Assembly: GCF_000512585.2 (NCBI RefSeq)
Contig: NC_089244.1
Coordinates: 806,001 to 870,000 of the forward strand
Length of the DNA: 64,000 nucleotides
From: Kwoniella bestiolae CBS 10118
Lineage: Eukaryota > Basidiomycota > Tremellomycetes > Tremellales > Cryptococcaceae
Direction of reading: 5' to 3'
Numbering within the stretch: the stretch's first letter is position 1; each line of letters starts with the position of its first letter. Below, piece by piece: positions 35,292 to 47,149 of this stretch. Under the pieces are notes generated by a model that ran no database searches, was not told the DNA's origin, and saw only the letters and a list, made by a program, of their open reading frames with translations. Made by a program: the position numbers and the translations under genes.

Positions 35292-36246
35292 GGGCGAATT
35301 CGTCGATGCGAGTACTGCTTCTTGTGGTTTCTCGAGAAGACTGTTTCAGTGTAGAGAAGAGAAAGCGGATATATCCTTTTTGTTGTATATAGGTATACAA
35401 ATGATAATTTTCCCATGCATAGCTTGGAAGTTCAGTGTGCTCGAGTCACCATCAGTATTTTAGATTGCAGAGTCGTTTCTCTACACTTTGCCAATAGCAA
35501 AGCAGACGGCTCGATCAGATCACCACTGAGCACGTGTAAATCGTAATACGTAAGATAGCTAGAACGTGACGAGCGTGACTGGCTTTGAGTTTGGAAAAGG
35601 AATCAAAACTGTTTCCTGGAATTCGTCAAATTTACCCTCGAAATCTAGACGATCCGGGGAATGATAGAGTTCTTTGACCGAGTTTGATTTGTTTTTCTTA
35701 CTTTTCATCCCACCAGGCATCACCCCACTTCACCCATATGTAGTCTCTCATTCAGCAGCCTGCATTGAGTCCATGCGACAGAGATCAACCCAGACTCACA
35801 CAGTGGATGAAGGCTTGTGCAGGTCTCAGTCCCAGTGTACTGAGCATCACAGACAGACCAGAAATGAAGCAGTATTCTTCGGAAGGCTCACATACCCAGT
35901 CAGATCGTACACAAACAACCTTCCTACCCAATAACCAATAACCAAAGAAACCCTGTTAAATGACGATCGTCTAGTTGATTTAACCCTGAATCTCCATTCA
36001 TTCTCAGTGGTTGTCACCTTGAGCTTTGGGCTTTGAGCTTTGGTTTGGACCAGACCAGGACCAGGACCAGCGTGCCATTGGCCATTGGTTGACTTTCCCT
36101 GGTTCATGCCGATCAGAAGAAATAGTAAACCAAAAATAACAATGGGGAGTAAACAAGTCATCGTATGCATCGATATATATATCGTCTACTACTGTACAAT
36201 TTTCATTCTTCATTATTCCCCACCATCATACAATCCTATACGATCC
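35292..36246. other. Gene-free region between LEU1 and the GPI-protein gene
   Basis: About 950 bp. It has simple tandem text at 36021-36070 (GAGCTTTGG three times, then ACCAG/GGACCAG repeats). Low-quality open frames only. Confidence 0.4.
36021..36070 (+). repeat. Short imperfect tandem repeats in a promoter
   Basis: GAGCTTTGG-like units are followed by four closely spaced ACCAG units. They lie about 260-310 bp upstream of the GPI-protein ATG and may be a strain-variable promoter element. Confidence 0.5.
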
Positions 36247-36254
36247 TATAAAAA
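36247..36254 (+). promoter_or_regulatory. TATA box of the GPI-anchored protein gene
   Basis: TATAAAAA lies 84 bp upstream of the ATG at 36331, the right distance for a TATA-driven, well-expressed gene. Confidence 0.5.
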
Positions 36255-36330
36255 GAGGCTACATTCGCTCCTCACACATTCATTCATTACCACTTCCACA
36301 CACACATACACTCGTTTATACGTCAGCACG

Positions 36331-37328
36331 ATGTTCACCAAATCCACCGTCCTCCTCACCCTCGGCGCTATGGCCACCTCCGTCCTAGGAGCCGACTTGA
36401 CCATCTCAACTCCTGCTTCCCTCATTCAATGTCAACCGGCCCTTCTTTCATGGTCAGGCGGTCAAGCACCATACTACCTTGCTGTCATTCCTGGTGGCCA
36501 ACCTTCGGGAGCGGCCCTCCAAGATTTGGGTGAACAACAGGGTAACTCACTTACTTGGACTGTAAACATCGCTTCGGGTACTTCCATTACTTTGAAGGTT
36601 ACCGATTCGACTGGTGTGGTCAACTACAACCAGGCTGTTACTATCCGTGAGTGTCATCTTTCTTCCGCTCCTTTCAATTTGCGGGTAATTACACATCAAG
36701 AGAGATGAATGGGATCTTAGCTGATATTTGTATCTTGATTTGGCGTAAATAGAAGCTGGATCTAGCAGTGCTTGTTTGACCGCCGCTGCTACTTCATCAG
36801 CTGGTTCTGTGTGAGTAAATCTTCTCCTTCCTATCATCCATCCTAGCTTCATACCTCCGAGCAACTGGAACTTGGACTCAAGCTGATAGTGCATACAATT
36901 TGCTCCAGCTCTACCCCCGCCGCCGTAAGCACCGCTACCGCTGCCGCTGCTGCCACCTCCGGTTCAGCCATGTCGTCCATGTCTATGGCCTCTGCCTCAG
37001 CTATGAGCTCTGCCGGCGCTTCTTCCGCTGGTGCCGCCTCGGCCGCTGCTTCCAAGTGAGTATCCACTCTCCTCCCACCTTTTCCGCTCGGACCATCATC
37101 ACCGTGTACATTCACTGATCCTCTTACTCCACGTTGCAGAGCCTCCTCAGCCGCTGGATCAGCTTCCGCCGTCGCCTCCGCCGCCCGATCAAGCGGTGCT
37201 TCCGCCGCCTCTGCAGCCGCTTCCGCAGCTACCACCTCTGCCCGATCAGGTGCTCTCTCCACCAAGTCTGTCCTTAACGGCGCTGTCGTAGCTATCGCTG
37301 CTGGTGTATTGGGATTGGCTCTTGCTTA
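36331..37328 (+). CDS. Small secreted GPI-anchored Ser/Ala-rich wall protein
   Basis: ATG at 36331; signal peptide MFTKSTVLLTLGAMATSVLG. A beta-sandwich domain follows: ADLTISTPASLIQCQPALLS, WSGGQAPYYLAVIPGG, NSLTWTVNIASGTSITLKV and DSTGVVNYNQAVTI, the pattern of the Kre9/Knh1-type 'Ser-Thr-rich GPI-anchored' domain in fungal wall proteins. Three further exons add a long Ala/Ser/Met linker, normally O-mannosylated, and the end SVLNGAVVAIAAGVLGLALA, a hydrophobic GPI attachment tail. All joins are in frame (ATC C|AA, GT|C, AA|A). It probably sits in the plasma membrane or wall. Exact function unknown. Confidence 0.82.
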
Positions 37329-38604
37329 AACCACACAATCTATCCTTATGATCACCATACACGTCTTACCTCATACTCATAGCATTGCATTTAGTCTGGT
37401 CCTTCTCATGCCTTTACGCTTTACGCTCACTTATGCTCATGTCTTGAATGTATCCTGCTACTTCTATCTTTCCCTACATCCGCACGTTCGTTCAGAAGGA
37501 CAGCATGTTCACACCGGTGTAGATACCAGCCATCCGTCGTACATAGGTACACCAGTGAAAAAGGTAGGTCGCGTAGGGTCGGAAAATCTCCACAAGTACG
37601 GTGGAGTCACCCAGAACGTGCCTAAAAGGCGTTTTCTTAATCTCAATTACTGAAAACTCGGCAACGGCAAAACAGCAAACTTTGTCATCTACATATCTTC
37701 CCGGTCGTGTTTCGTATTTCCAACGTGCACGATGCACGACGAACGGACAAGGTAGTTATATAGATAGGTTTTACCAAAAGAAACGATGAAACGCACTCAC
37801 ATCGCCAAAACCCCTTGATTCTGAAATTCCAGATCTCATTGATTGATCGATTCTACCGATCCCTCTCAGGCACACGGTTACCCCTCGAATTGACATTAAC
37901 CTTGTTACCGAAGGATCATTTCGAAACGAATGCGACTGACTCGTCTCTTGATGGCGTGTTTTACGGGATTCATCAATCACGATGACTCTGCTCCTATACC
38001 TGGACGACCGAGGACATGCCTAATCAACGTACTAACCCCATCCCTCATCATCATACCCCGATAATCCGATCCGATGCCTACTCGTACCGCGTCCAGTCTG
38101 GAATTATGCTTAGCCCAAAGGATGGTACAGTATTCTTACTCATCAATCAATTTAGAGTTGACATTCAGCACGAGGTACGAGGGGGATTGAGATTGAGATG
38201 TTAGAGGAAGAACATGAGGAATGTGCGAGGGGAAAAGAAGGAATTAACCTTGTCGAGTTGACGAGGTTCTTATCGTGTTTTTCGCACTATTCTTTTCTTC
38301 ACGAGTAATCCGACTGTCTAGGTGGTGGTGATGTATAAAAGAGGTGTGACTACGTCTTCTTAGAGGTTCTCTTTCTCTCTTCTTCCCACTTTCATCATAA
38401 ACTGACTGGCACAGCTTTTCCACCTTGATTTATATACGCTGATCATTCCCATCCCATCCCATCAAGAAATAAGAAGCAAGGAAACAGAGTGTCTGAGACC
38501 CTCCTTTCCCCCTTGATCTTGTCCTTTTTTCGTCATTAAGCCATTGCTCTATCGCACAGACCCAGCTTGACTACCATCAACCATACATATACATAACATA
38601 TAAA
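37329..38604. other. Gene-free stretch, about 1.3 kb
   Basis: Between the GPI-protein gene and the next one, both on the plus strand. I find no spliced frame with protein-like text and no RNA gene. The last 200 bp are pyrimidine-rich, as usual before a tremellomycete start. Confidence 0.4.
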
Positions 38605-40264
38605 ATGACGGGATCACTCTCCCTCTCATTACGAAGACCAAAATCATTCAAATCAAAATCAAGACAAAGATCAAATACTCTCTCACCTCCTCCCTCTTCC
38701 TCTTCTTCAGAACCATTCGATCTATCAGTCATAGTCGACGAAAAATCATTCGATACCCTCGATTCAGTCCAGCAAGTCATCGATACCAAGAACAAGAAAG
38801 AGGGCACCATCAAATTCCAGTTGAATGACCTACCCACCTCCGAGGAGAAGATGTCTTCGAAATTGATCAAGGGGAGAAAGAGGTTTGTGGCTGAGGAAGG
38901 AAGGGGGAAGCCTGATGCATTGGATTTGTCGGGGTCGAAGAAGGTGGATATGGATAATCAGGTGAGCACAGCTCCCCCCTTGACCCATTGTGATCATCCC
39001 GTTGTAGGAGGAAAATCGATTTGAGCTGACGATATCTTCCTGTCTTATGGTTATGGTGATAGCTCCTCCCTTCTCCCCTTATCCGACCAGTTTTTCCAAA
39101 ATCGCCCTACCCCTTCCCCACCCCCTCATCTACCGAAGCTACCCTCCTCCCTCCGAGCACATCTCGAGATAAGAAGCACACCCACCGACGATCCCGCTCA
39201 TTCTCTGAACTCATCACTTCCTCCACCTCGATCAGCCAACCATGGCGAGATCGCGAAACGTGGTTGGCCATCCACACACCCAACCAACAACCCACCATCC
39301 CACCCAGAAAGGGATCCATCCCTGCTGCGTTGGAGGATGGGGGATGGAGGGGTAGAGGGGGAGGGACCTTTTTCGGAGCAGATATGAATGGACCGTACCC
39401 TTCTTTCAGAGCTCGTGTTAAGCCGCTCAGTCCACCTACAAGTCCTAGAAGGTATTTCACTTCGAGACAACAAGACTTCGTCACTGAGCCTGAGGAAATA
39501 TCGGATGCGAAGCAAGATACACCAGGTAGTTCGCCAATGGAGAAGATCATCTATCAACATAAATCCCACTCAGCATGGAATGTCCGAAGCGAACGACATA
39601 CCTCTTCTTCATCCGACGAAGAACTTCCCTTGACTACAACGACGAGGTATCATACCCCCATCGCAGACGATGACGAAGACCTACTTCCACCGCTCTTACC
39701 AAGAAGTATCACCCGCGCATCTTCTCTTCCACTTCGAGAAATACAACCCCCATCCCCTGGGCTCAGAGAAGTACATCAGGATCAAACTCACCAGGACGAC
39801 AAACTCCCTCAACTCCCAGAACACCTTCTCGAGAAAACAAGAACAAACACACCTCAACATCGCCATTACGAGGCGACACCACACCTAAACCATGGAAGAA
39901 TGTCGATCCATCCCCTCCTCGATCTGGTTCTAATAGAGAGAAGGAGACATCACCGTTGATCACTCCTCGGACTCCTGATACTCCCACTAGGGCACTGACC
40001 AAGGCATTTGGGGGTAGGAGAGTACATCAACCCAAGAGGGCTGACACGCCCGTTACACCCTCTTCGCCTTCATTCGATATGTTCTTCGAGAACGAGCAAG
40101 AGGAGCAGGATCATACGAGAAGATCGCCAAGTAAGAGGTTCTGGAAGGCTTTGAAGATGGCTTCGCCTGGAGGTCGCAGTGGAAAGAAGGTGGTTTCGAG
40201 AGGAGGGAGTATGGATCAGGGGGAGGGTCAGGTCAGTCCATCTAAGAAGAGCGGATGGTTTTAG
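38605..40264 (+). CDS. Ser/Pro-rich disordered protein of unknown function
   Basis: Starts MTGSLSLSLRRPKSFKSKSR. Exon 1 runs to about 38960 (SGSKKVDMDNQ), exon 2 covers about 39061-39646 (LLPSPLIRPVFPKSPYP to ELPLTTTT), and the last exon ends GQVSPSKKSGWF at 40264. The final frame change needs an intron with donor 39647 and acceptor at either 39738 or 39768; both keep the frame and lead into SNSPGRQTPSTPRTPSREN. Composition is rich in Ser, Pro, Arg and Thr with many SP/TP sites (TPRTPDTPTRAL), typical of a kinase-regulated disordered protein. I recognise no domain. Exon joins were chosen for frame only. Confidence 0.6.
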
Positions 40265-40797
40265 CCGAATAACTCAGGCAGGAAAACGTTAGCGGTGATT
40301 ATGGACGATGGGTTGGTTAGTTGGTTCATACAGGAGATTGGAAGGCTTCGAACGGCGGAAATTCAAGGTTGCTAGCAGAGAAGGGAAGGGAGGGATATAA
40401 TTGGCTTGATTCGTGCAAATGTCTCTTTAGACATATTTTTCGAACATTTTGGTTTTGGTTTTGGTTTCGGGATAGCTGCTTCCGTCTCTTCTTAATACCC
40501 TGCGAACTGTGGTTGTACGATATTATATGAATTGCATGTACACATATATTCCCAAAAAGTGATGGATGAGCCATCGAATTGACTGTGTTATCTATTTAAT
40601 ATGTATTATATGTAAACCAGCGTGTTGTTCACTACGCATGTGCCCCAAAATAAGCGAAAGAAAGAAAGGAAGGAAGAATGTCCAAGGGAGCTGAGCTAGC
40701 TCTAGAACCTAACGTCAAAGCCAATTGGCTAAAAGAGGGTGTGATGGGCTGAGAAGAGCAACTAAGCGTTCTCGAGGGTACGAAGGGATAGATGCGA
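40265..40797. other. Convergent intergenic region
   Basis: About 530 bp between two 3' ends; nothing recognisable. TGGTTTTGGTTTTGGTTTCGG near 40449 is simple-sequence text. Confidence 0.4.
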
Positions 40798-41500
40798 TCA
40801 AGCAATCTCATGATCCATAGGAGCGGTTCTGCGAGATAACACATCGAATCAGTCAACCTCCTTCTTTATTGGTCGGGGCTACAGTCAACTCACCTCCTAA
40901 CCTTCTGTAATGATTTCTTCCTCATCATCATAAACGGCATGAGTCTATCCCTCTTCTGTGACTTTGCTTGCTGAACTACCAACGTCTCTTCCGAGCTGGT
41001 AGAAGAAGTGGACTCCTCGGAATGAGTAGAGGTATTCTCATGGTTATTCTTAAATAAGAACCAAGTATTATCCCTACACCTAACCCTTGAGTTCTCAATA
41101 TCATCCAACATGTCTTCCTCCCCACATGCGCAGAGCACGCCGGACTGGAGCTGCGAGTATGCCGCGATTGACTTATCGGAGCATCGGGAGAAACAGGCGA
41201 AGGGGGAGGGGACCTGGCGGAGGATCGAGGTGGGGTGGAATGTTGAGGAGCAGCCTAGGGGGGTGAAGGTTGAGGATTGGAGGAGCTGGAGGGTGGGGGG
41301 TCAGCTTTAGATCACCCTTTGTATACGGGGCTGGGGTTAGTAGGATGGTGAGATGGTGGATTGAGCGATGAGTGGTAAGGTGGCTGAGATGGTTTGAGTG
41401 GGACACTTACGAATATCGAGTCTGGAGCTGGGGCTGCCAAAGTGAGAGGTAAGAGAAGAACCACAGCGAGGGTCTGGAGAAGTACGCTGAGGGAGTGCAT
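40798..41500 (-). CDS. Small secreted WSC-like cysteine-rich protein
   Basis: Exon 1 (41500 to about 41411) encodes a signal peptide, MHSLSVLLQTLAVVLLLPL then TLAAPAPDSIF. The next exon starts LLQSSTFTPLGCSST and continues FACFSRCSDKSIAAYSQLQ, GVLCACGEEDMLDD and RCRDNTWFLFKN. The spacing of Cys residues (GC, CFSRC, CACG) and the sequence order resemble a WSC domain, a carbohydrate-binding wall-sensor module. The rest is Ser/Thr/Glu-rich and then basic (KRDRLMPFMMMRKKSLQKVR). A last short exon ends with a TGA at 40798-40800. There is no membrane helix after the WSC-like part, so it is probably secreted, unlike Wsc stress sensors. The WSC call is by eye. Confidence 0.55.
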
Positions 41501-42085
41501 CGTGGATTATAACAATGGGATGCGGTCGAAAGGTGTCAAGTAGGGAGGGGTGGGCGATAAGGTCGAAATCGAAGAAAACGAGTGTGTAGTAAAAAGTTGG
41601 ATTTGATCTCAGCCAGTGAGTTTAATGAACGAAAGGTAACCTTCAAGGTTGATAAAAGATGAAATCGAATCAATCGATTGAGGTGAAGTGAAGCAAATGG
41701 TTATGTGATTTAGTCAATGCATAATGAAGAGAAGAAAGGGGATTCCAACGAAACGAATAATCAAGGAGATATATATGGAGAGCGTTGTTCTACATTGAGG
41801 AGAGTGAACAGCTGGATAACCGAGGTACACATGTTCACCCTCCGATAAAAACCATTAAATTCCGGATACAGTATAGCATACCTTGGTAACTCACTGTAAG
41901 TATAAAGTGTGGACAATGTATCACCACCACGTCTATGATCAGTTCCTAGTTCCTAGTTCCTGAAGATCTTGTCTTGTTCTCGTTATACAGTACACACCAG
42001 GTATGATACTGCATTTTGCATTTTGCTGAGTCTGGGTGTATGTTAAGGGAGAGTAGCAGAGATAGTGATAACTTACCACCTTCGT
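41501..42085. other. Upstream region of the WSC-like gene
   Basis: About 580 bp. AGTTCCT is repeated three times at 41941-41961. No other structure is recognised. Confidence 0.4.
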
Positions 42086-42439
42086 CTACACTGATTTGCA
42101 AGTGCAAGCCCAAAAGCCAGATTCTGCATCTTGTTCAGGAATCGTACCGACCTCAACGCCAACACCGACGCCGAGCGCCATGATCTGAACTATATCATCA
42201 GAGGCTTGGGATTGGCCCATACCTCCCAAAGGAAGGAAGGGTGGGAACAAGACGTTTATGCTTCTATGAATCGAACCTGAACCTGGATAGAAGCATATCC
42301 CATGTCCAGGAGGTGAGCAAAACGGAAAAAAAGCCGGATTCGGTCCTGTGCCTGACGATACCAGAATTACCAATGCCGTAACTGCCTTGTACCACCGGAC
42401 GATTCCACTCCGTGCCTTCTCAAAAAGCTCTCGGTTCAT
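42086..42439 (-). CDS. Possible small hypothetical ORF
   Basis: A 117-codon frame, MNRELFEKARSGIVRWYKAV to FWACTCKSV, with some protein-like text (QASDDIVQIMALGVGVGVEV). No family is recognised, no signal peptide is clear, and no splice support is seen. It could equally be chance; it is the only candidate in a 1.8-kb gap. Confidence 0.25.
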   Translation of the reverse strand: MNRELFEKARSGIVRWYKAVTALVILVSSGTGPNPAFFPFCSPPGHGICFYPGSGSIHRSINVLFPPFLPLGGMGQSQASDDIVQIMALGVGVGVEVGTIPEQDAESGFWACTCKSV

Positions 42440-43345
42440 GCCAGATATGGCGAACGGGGTAATTCTCCGAATGTACCGATGGAATGGGATATGGGATATG
42501 GGATATGCTAAAAAGCTTAATTCAGTAGGTGGTCGTCTTGGCTTTTCAGCCTGTGTCAGTGATGTTGCTATCCATTGACTTTGGGTGTTGACGAAAGTGG
42601 TATGTATGTATATAGAAGGCCAGATTGGGGGATGTGCGTATGCTTATTTGACGAACAAGGATGGAACGGGGATGATATCGAGTCTAAAGAAGCATTATTC
42701 TCATGTGGTCCAACGGGGTCTGCTGTGACCGTTATGGAGGTGTACATTGCTGCATCTCCAAAGCCACATCACATCGCCTTGCTCGAAGATGTCGATCGAG
42801 CCATACTATATTGATGGTCATACAGCCCGGCGACAGGCTCTTAATGAGAGACGCATGTGCGTACAGTCTCGAGTGACTAATCATTACATTACGAGATACA
42901 TCGCACCTCGGGCTAGGATGGGAGATACTGTATGGTTGTACGAGTCCAGTATATGCACTTATCACTGCGACTCGCCATCCGATCATGGCCATACCCCGAG
43001 GAATGCAGCTCACCGTCCCACATAGATGCCATAAAACATAACCGCCTCTCATCTATCTGGCTGATGATCGACAAGCCGAAAGGGGACGTAGAGGAATCAC
43101 TACAAGGTGCTGAAATGCGCATGTGAGATGATCTGCACAAGGGGTCTCCTGTTGGTACTGACTCCTAGGGTTCCAATTCGATGAGCCGCGTGGTCCTGAC
43201 TGGTAGACATGACATGTTCATAACTATTCATCATCATAAGCTCGTAACGTAACTTAGATTCACAAGAAAGACAAAAATCGAATATGTATTGGAAAACTCG
43301 AACGGAACCGTGAAGATGTAAATGACCCCAAATCTCAATCCTATA
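42440..43345. other. Gene-free stretch upstream of STYX-like 3' end
   Basis: About 900 bp. GGGATAT repeated three times at 42485-42506. Several short open frames on both strands look random. Confidence 0.4.
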
Positions 43346-44812
43346 CTAATCCATCGATATGTCTGTCGGCACTTCACTTCTCATCGGTTGTTTCCTCCTC
43401 CTATCTTCATCGTCCTCCTCGTCGCTACCAAAATGACCAAATTACATCATTGGCGTGAGACCGTCGTTTCGCTGTTAGGTGCGTGATGTAAAATCCAACT
43501 CACTCTTCCTCGTCCAATGCCTGTCGCTTATTCCCATTCCCACCCCCCACACCAAACCCAGCGGTCTGTACCATCTTCTGGGCCATTTGAATGGGTTCAT
43601 ACTCTTTGAACTGGTTTTGGAACTACCACCAAAAAAAACAAGAGATCAGCATGAAGATCAAACTTGATTCCTCTCCTTCTTTGATTATGTCAAGCGACAG
43701 AAACGATGAAGCAGCTGATAATATGATCGAAATCACTCACACTCATCGTGCTGACGCAATACCTCTTACTCTGCACATACGCCAGAGCGTTATCCGCCGA
43801 CAAGCTGAATTTCCACATCAGGTAGCCAACCACTATGGCAGGCGAGAGGGCTATGCCGCCTGACCATACGAGAAACACACACATCAGCCAAGGCATCTTG
43901 GTCACATTGTAGGAATTCGCGGATTTACCATTACAATGTGCCAGGACGGTCCCTCCCATCGACATAGCTTCTTCTATAAAATCACGACATTTAGGGAAGA
44001 TTGTTATAAGGTTTTGGTCCTACAGAAATCGAGGTTAGAATCCACAAGCTGGTTGACCTTGATAAAATAGAAATCTTCCTCACGGTATTATCGCTGATAT
44101 CCAGGGTCATATACCTAAACTCAGTGGGGAAACGAGGGTATATCAAGCTTGATTCTTTCTTATCTCTTATGCAGAGGCTGGATAGGGGGAATCCATGATT
44201 AGCATCGTCAAATAACAGAATAAGTCCACTGTAGAAGGCACGAAACGATCGAGCAGAAAGGAAGGTCGACACGTTCCAGGATTGAAGTTCAATAAGATAG
44301 GCAAGAATGGCAGAATCGACTTACACATGCGTTATTCCCATTAATTTCATTTTTGTCAGATTAGTGGATGACTGGAATGGACCGAGGTATAAACCAGGTA
44401 TAATTTCTTGAGCTTCTCTCCGCATCTCGTATCTGTGGCAGGTACAGACGGTCAGCGTACAGTCTTAGTGAGATCCTGATGGAAGCAATAAAGGGTATCA
44501 AGCTGATAAGCAGGATAGGTCCAATTCACCCGAGATGAAGGGATATGCCCGTAGCAGGGTGAGGTAGATACGCTCTACTCCACCCGCATCAGAGGTTGAC
44601 TGAACTCACTTCCACTCATTATTCCCTCCTCCCATAGGCCCCAGCCCCACCCGTCTCCCATCCCTATCAACCCCGTCATCCAACATCATCCCTCCTCCCA
44701 AGTGAGAGGTGGGCATGACATACTCCTCAGAGTAAATGTTGCCTCCCGCTATCGGTGAGTCGAGGGTTAAGCGAGAAGAGGACGCCGCAGAGGACGTTCC
44801 GTTGATGTCCAT
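43346..44812 (-). CDS. STYX-type dual-specificity pseudophosphatase
   Basis: The first in-frame Met is 44812 (MDINGTSSAASSSR); the frame is open further upstream for about 45 codons but has no ATG. After a Gly-rich linker the phosphatase fold starts with EAQEIIPGLYLGPFQSS, then TKMKLMGITH, LFRYMTLDISDNT-type text, FIEEAMSMGGTVLAHC, IALSPAIVVGYLMWKFSLS, AYVQSKRYCVS and FQNQFKEYEPIQMAQKM. This order follows human STYX closely. The signature loop, rebuilt across an intron, is HCNGGIALS: the Cys is kept but the Arg of CX5R is Leu, so phosphate binding should be lost. STYX proteins act as inactive binding partners, for example in ERK or F-box regulation. Last exon ends EVPTDISMD. Confidence 0.82.
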
Positions 44813-45474
44813 GCCTATTTCTTCTGGTCCTAGTATCTCGAAGTCAGGTATGGAAGGAGGGAGGAAAGGGAGGTTTGATGAGCGGTGTTGAGAGGGGTGA
44901 GAACGGCGGGGAATGGTTGTAAGAGCCGATGGGCTTGGTAGGGTAGATGAAAGAGGTATGATGTGATGGCTTGTCCTTGTGAGCTATACAAGGTCAGGAT
45001 GGATGATTGAATGAGCAAGGAATGGGCAGAGGCGAGGGGGGCGGGGGAGATGGTTGATGAGGTGTGATTTAGCTCTTGAGAATTGGATTTCTCGAGTGAC
45101 GCTTCTATCCTTCTTTCGAGCTGTTGCTAAAAATGTTCTGTATCTCGATGCTGTTATGTTCCATGAGATGATATGTATCAACAAGATGAAACGATTCTCG
45201 GAGAGAGATGAACACACAGTCAACTTAGCACCAAGGTGCCTTTGCGAGATAGACTTCAGAATCACGTGACCCTCTCTGCTGTATCAGTCAACTGTTCTAT
45301 TCCTGCGTTATCTTAGCTTGTTATCTATGCACCAATACTCCAGTCTATACAATCATTGCACAAGGCCAAGAACGACTCATACATGTGATGACATGGGAGG
45401 CGGCACGACATTCGATAACAAGACAAAAACAAGACGCAGTATGGGTTATTTTACTTGACAATGACTCCTCCACC
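44813..45474. other. Upstream region of the STYX-like gene
   Basis: About 660 bp, including the ATG-less extension of the STYX frame (to about 44970). No other gene is seen. Confidence 0.4.
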
Positions 45475-47149
45475 CTAATAATCAAAATACAGTCCGTTCC
45501 CCACCAATTGCCCCTCATCCGCAAACGCCTCATTCAGAATCTTGGCCAGCCTCAATCCCGCCATTGCCAAAAGCTTCTCAACAACCTTCTGTCTCCCAAT
45601 CTCACCCAAGTATTTATCCGTATCCAGCTCAATCAAGGGATGATCATTATTCTTATATTCCTTAGGCCAGGCAATCTCGCAATTAAGCGCATGAATGGGT
45701 TTCGACCATGTATAAGGACATGATGGGAAGGTAGTCTGGTTGACCCCCTTTAATTTCAGGTTGGTAGGATGTAATGCTATAGCTTGATCTTCGAATCCCT
45801 CTGTCTCCTTCGTAGGGATCGGGAAGCTCACTTCGGTCAGAGCTGAGATGGATCCTGGTAAGAGAGATAAAACGATGGATGAGGCAGTGCGGAAATAATC
45901 TTTGATTATTGCTGGTGTAGATGGTGGAATGGAGGTGTGCGATGAATGGGGAAAAGGGTCGCCTTCAGCGGGACATTCAAGCCATGATTCGAGGTCTGAG
46001 CGCCACCATTCTCGGATACCTTCCCATACGATCCATCGGACGTAGGGGTCGAAGATTGCTCCGAGGAGGTTGGACTCAATTTGTTTGCTAAGTGAGGGAG
46101 TGAACTTGATTAGCAATTGATGATCAGGAGGACCCGTATAAGGTTTGATGAAAAGAGGGAAGCATGATTGTAGAGGATCCAGGGATAGGAACAGAAGCAA
46201 GTGGAATGGGAGAGAGTCTGTGCTCCACTCACTTAGGCAATGGACTGGTGTAATTAGTCAACTCTCTAATATTCTTGGTAATGATACCGCCATCCCATAC
46301 CGAGTGCAAACTATTGGAGAGTCGAGTCAGCTCGGATACGCATCCCAAAATGTATGAGTTACACTCACTTTCGCTGTCTACCTTCGAACCTGAACTGAGC
46401 TGTGATACCACAATCAGCATCAGCATGCCATCCTAAGATGAGTTGTCATGCCTGATGGCCTACATGATCACAGACGCAAAGCAAGACCCCACTCACCGCC
46501 ATTCCCACCTTTATCCCTCCCCGTCAAGTGCAAAGGCTGATGCATATCCCCCACAAAATGAACCAAGAACCTCAATGGTATATCAATATCCTGAGCAGAT
46601 TTACCGTCCATAATGGTTCGAGTGAAATTTTGAATGGCAGTGACGACATTGACATCTTCATTGGCCCAGCCGTGCTCGCCAAAAGCGCATTTCTCAGGTG
46701 GGAAATCGTCGATGCCTGGACACATGGTTTCAGCTATACATCGTAGGGAATACAAGAATCGCTCGAGGGAGAGATGGGGATGAATTCAACAGATGAAGAG
46801 GGTATAATTGACTCAAAAGGTAATTTACCATTGATATAATGCATAGGCGCAGTGTTTCTATACCTATTCCTAACCTGATCTGCCCACGCTGCTATCGGAG
46901 CGAGGTGACAGTTCGCCTCGGCAGGTAAGATGTCGCATAGTTTCTGGCGAGTCGAGGGGTGTAAGTGGATTTGAGCGATGGTAGCTACCATCTCGTGGCC
47001 TGGGAGGTTATGAAGGAGTATTAGCTTATGATATACCATTAGTATGTAGCTGGATGTATGCGAAGGGACGATCACCCACCCGCTGCTCCCCAAGATAGCA
47101 CTGTTGGTAAGGCTGAAGCGATACCTAGAAGTAGATAAAGTGATCTCAT
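45475..47149 (-). CDS. S1/P1-type zinc nuclease, secreted
   Basis: ATG at 47149; signal peptide MRSLYLLLGIASALPTVLS, after which the mature protein starts with Trp, the residue whose N-terminus binds zinc in this family. Further zinc ligands are visible in order: GHEMVATIAQIHL, APIAAWADQVRN, APMHYINGKLP, LVHFVGDMHQPLHLTGRD and LHSVWDGGIITKNI. The C-terminal exon has AGLRLAKILNEAF and ends GLYFDY. S1/P1 nucleases cleave single-stranded DNA and RNA and act as 3'-nucleotidases, giving phosphate and nucleosides from the medium. The cluster of five zinc motifs makes the call firm; some internal intron ends are inferred. Confidence 0.88.

Noticed and set aside
36849..37265. Ala/Glu-rich 138-codon minus-strand frame
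   Set aside because: It is the reverse of the Ala/Ser-rich exons of the GPI-anchored protein, whose spliced reading has signal peptide and GPI tail.
37329..38604. Possible hidden gene in the 1.3-kb gap
   Set aside because: I tried the longer frames on both strands and found no consistent splicing or protein-like text.
42575..42814. 79-codon plus-strand frame
   Set aside because: No family-like text, overlaps other random frames, and no splice or promoter signal.
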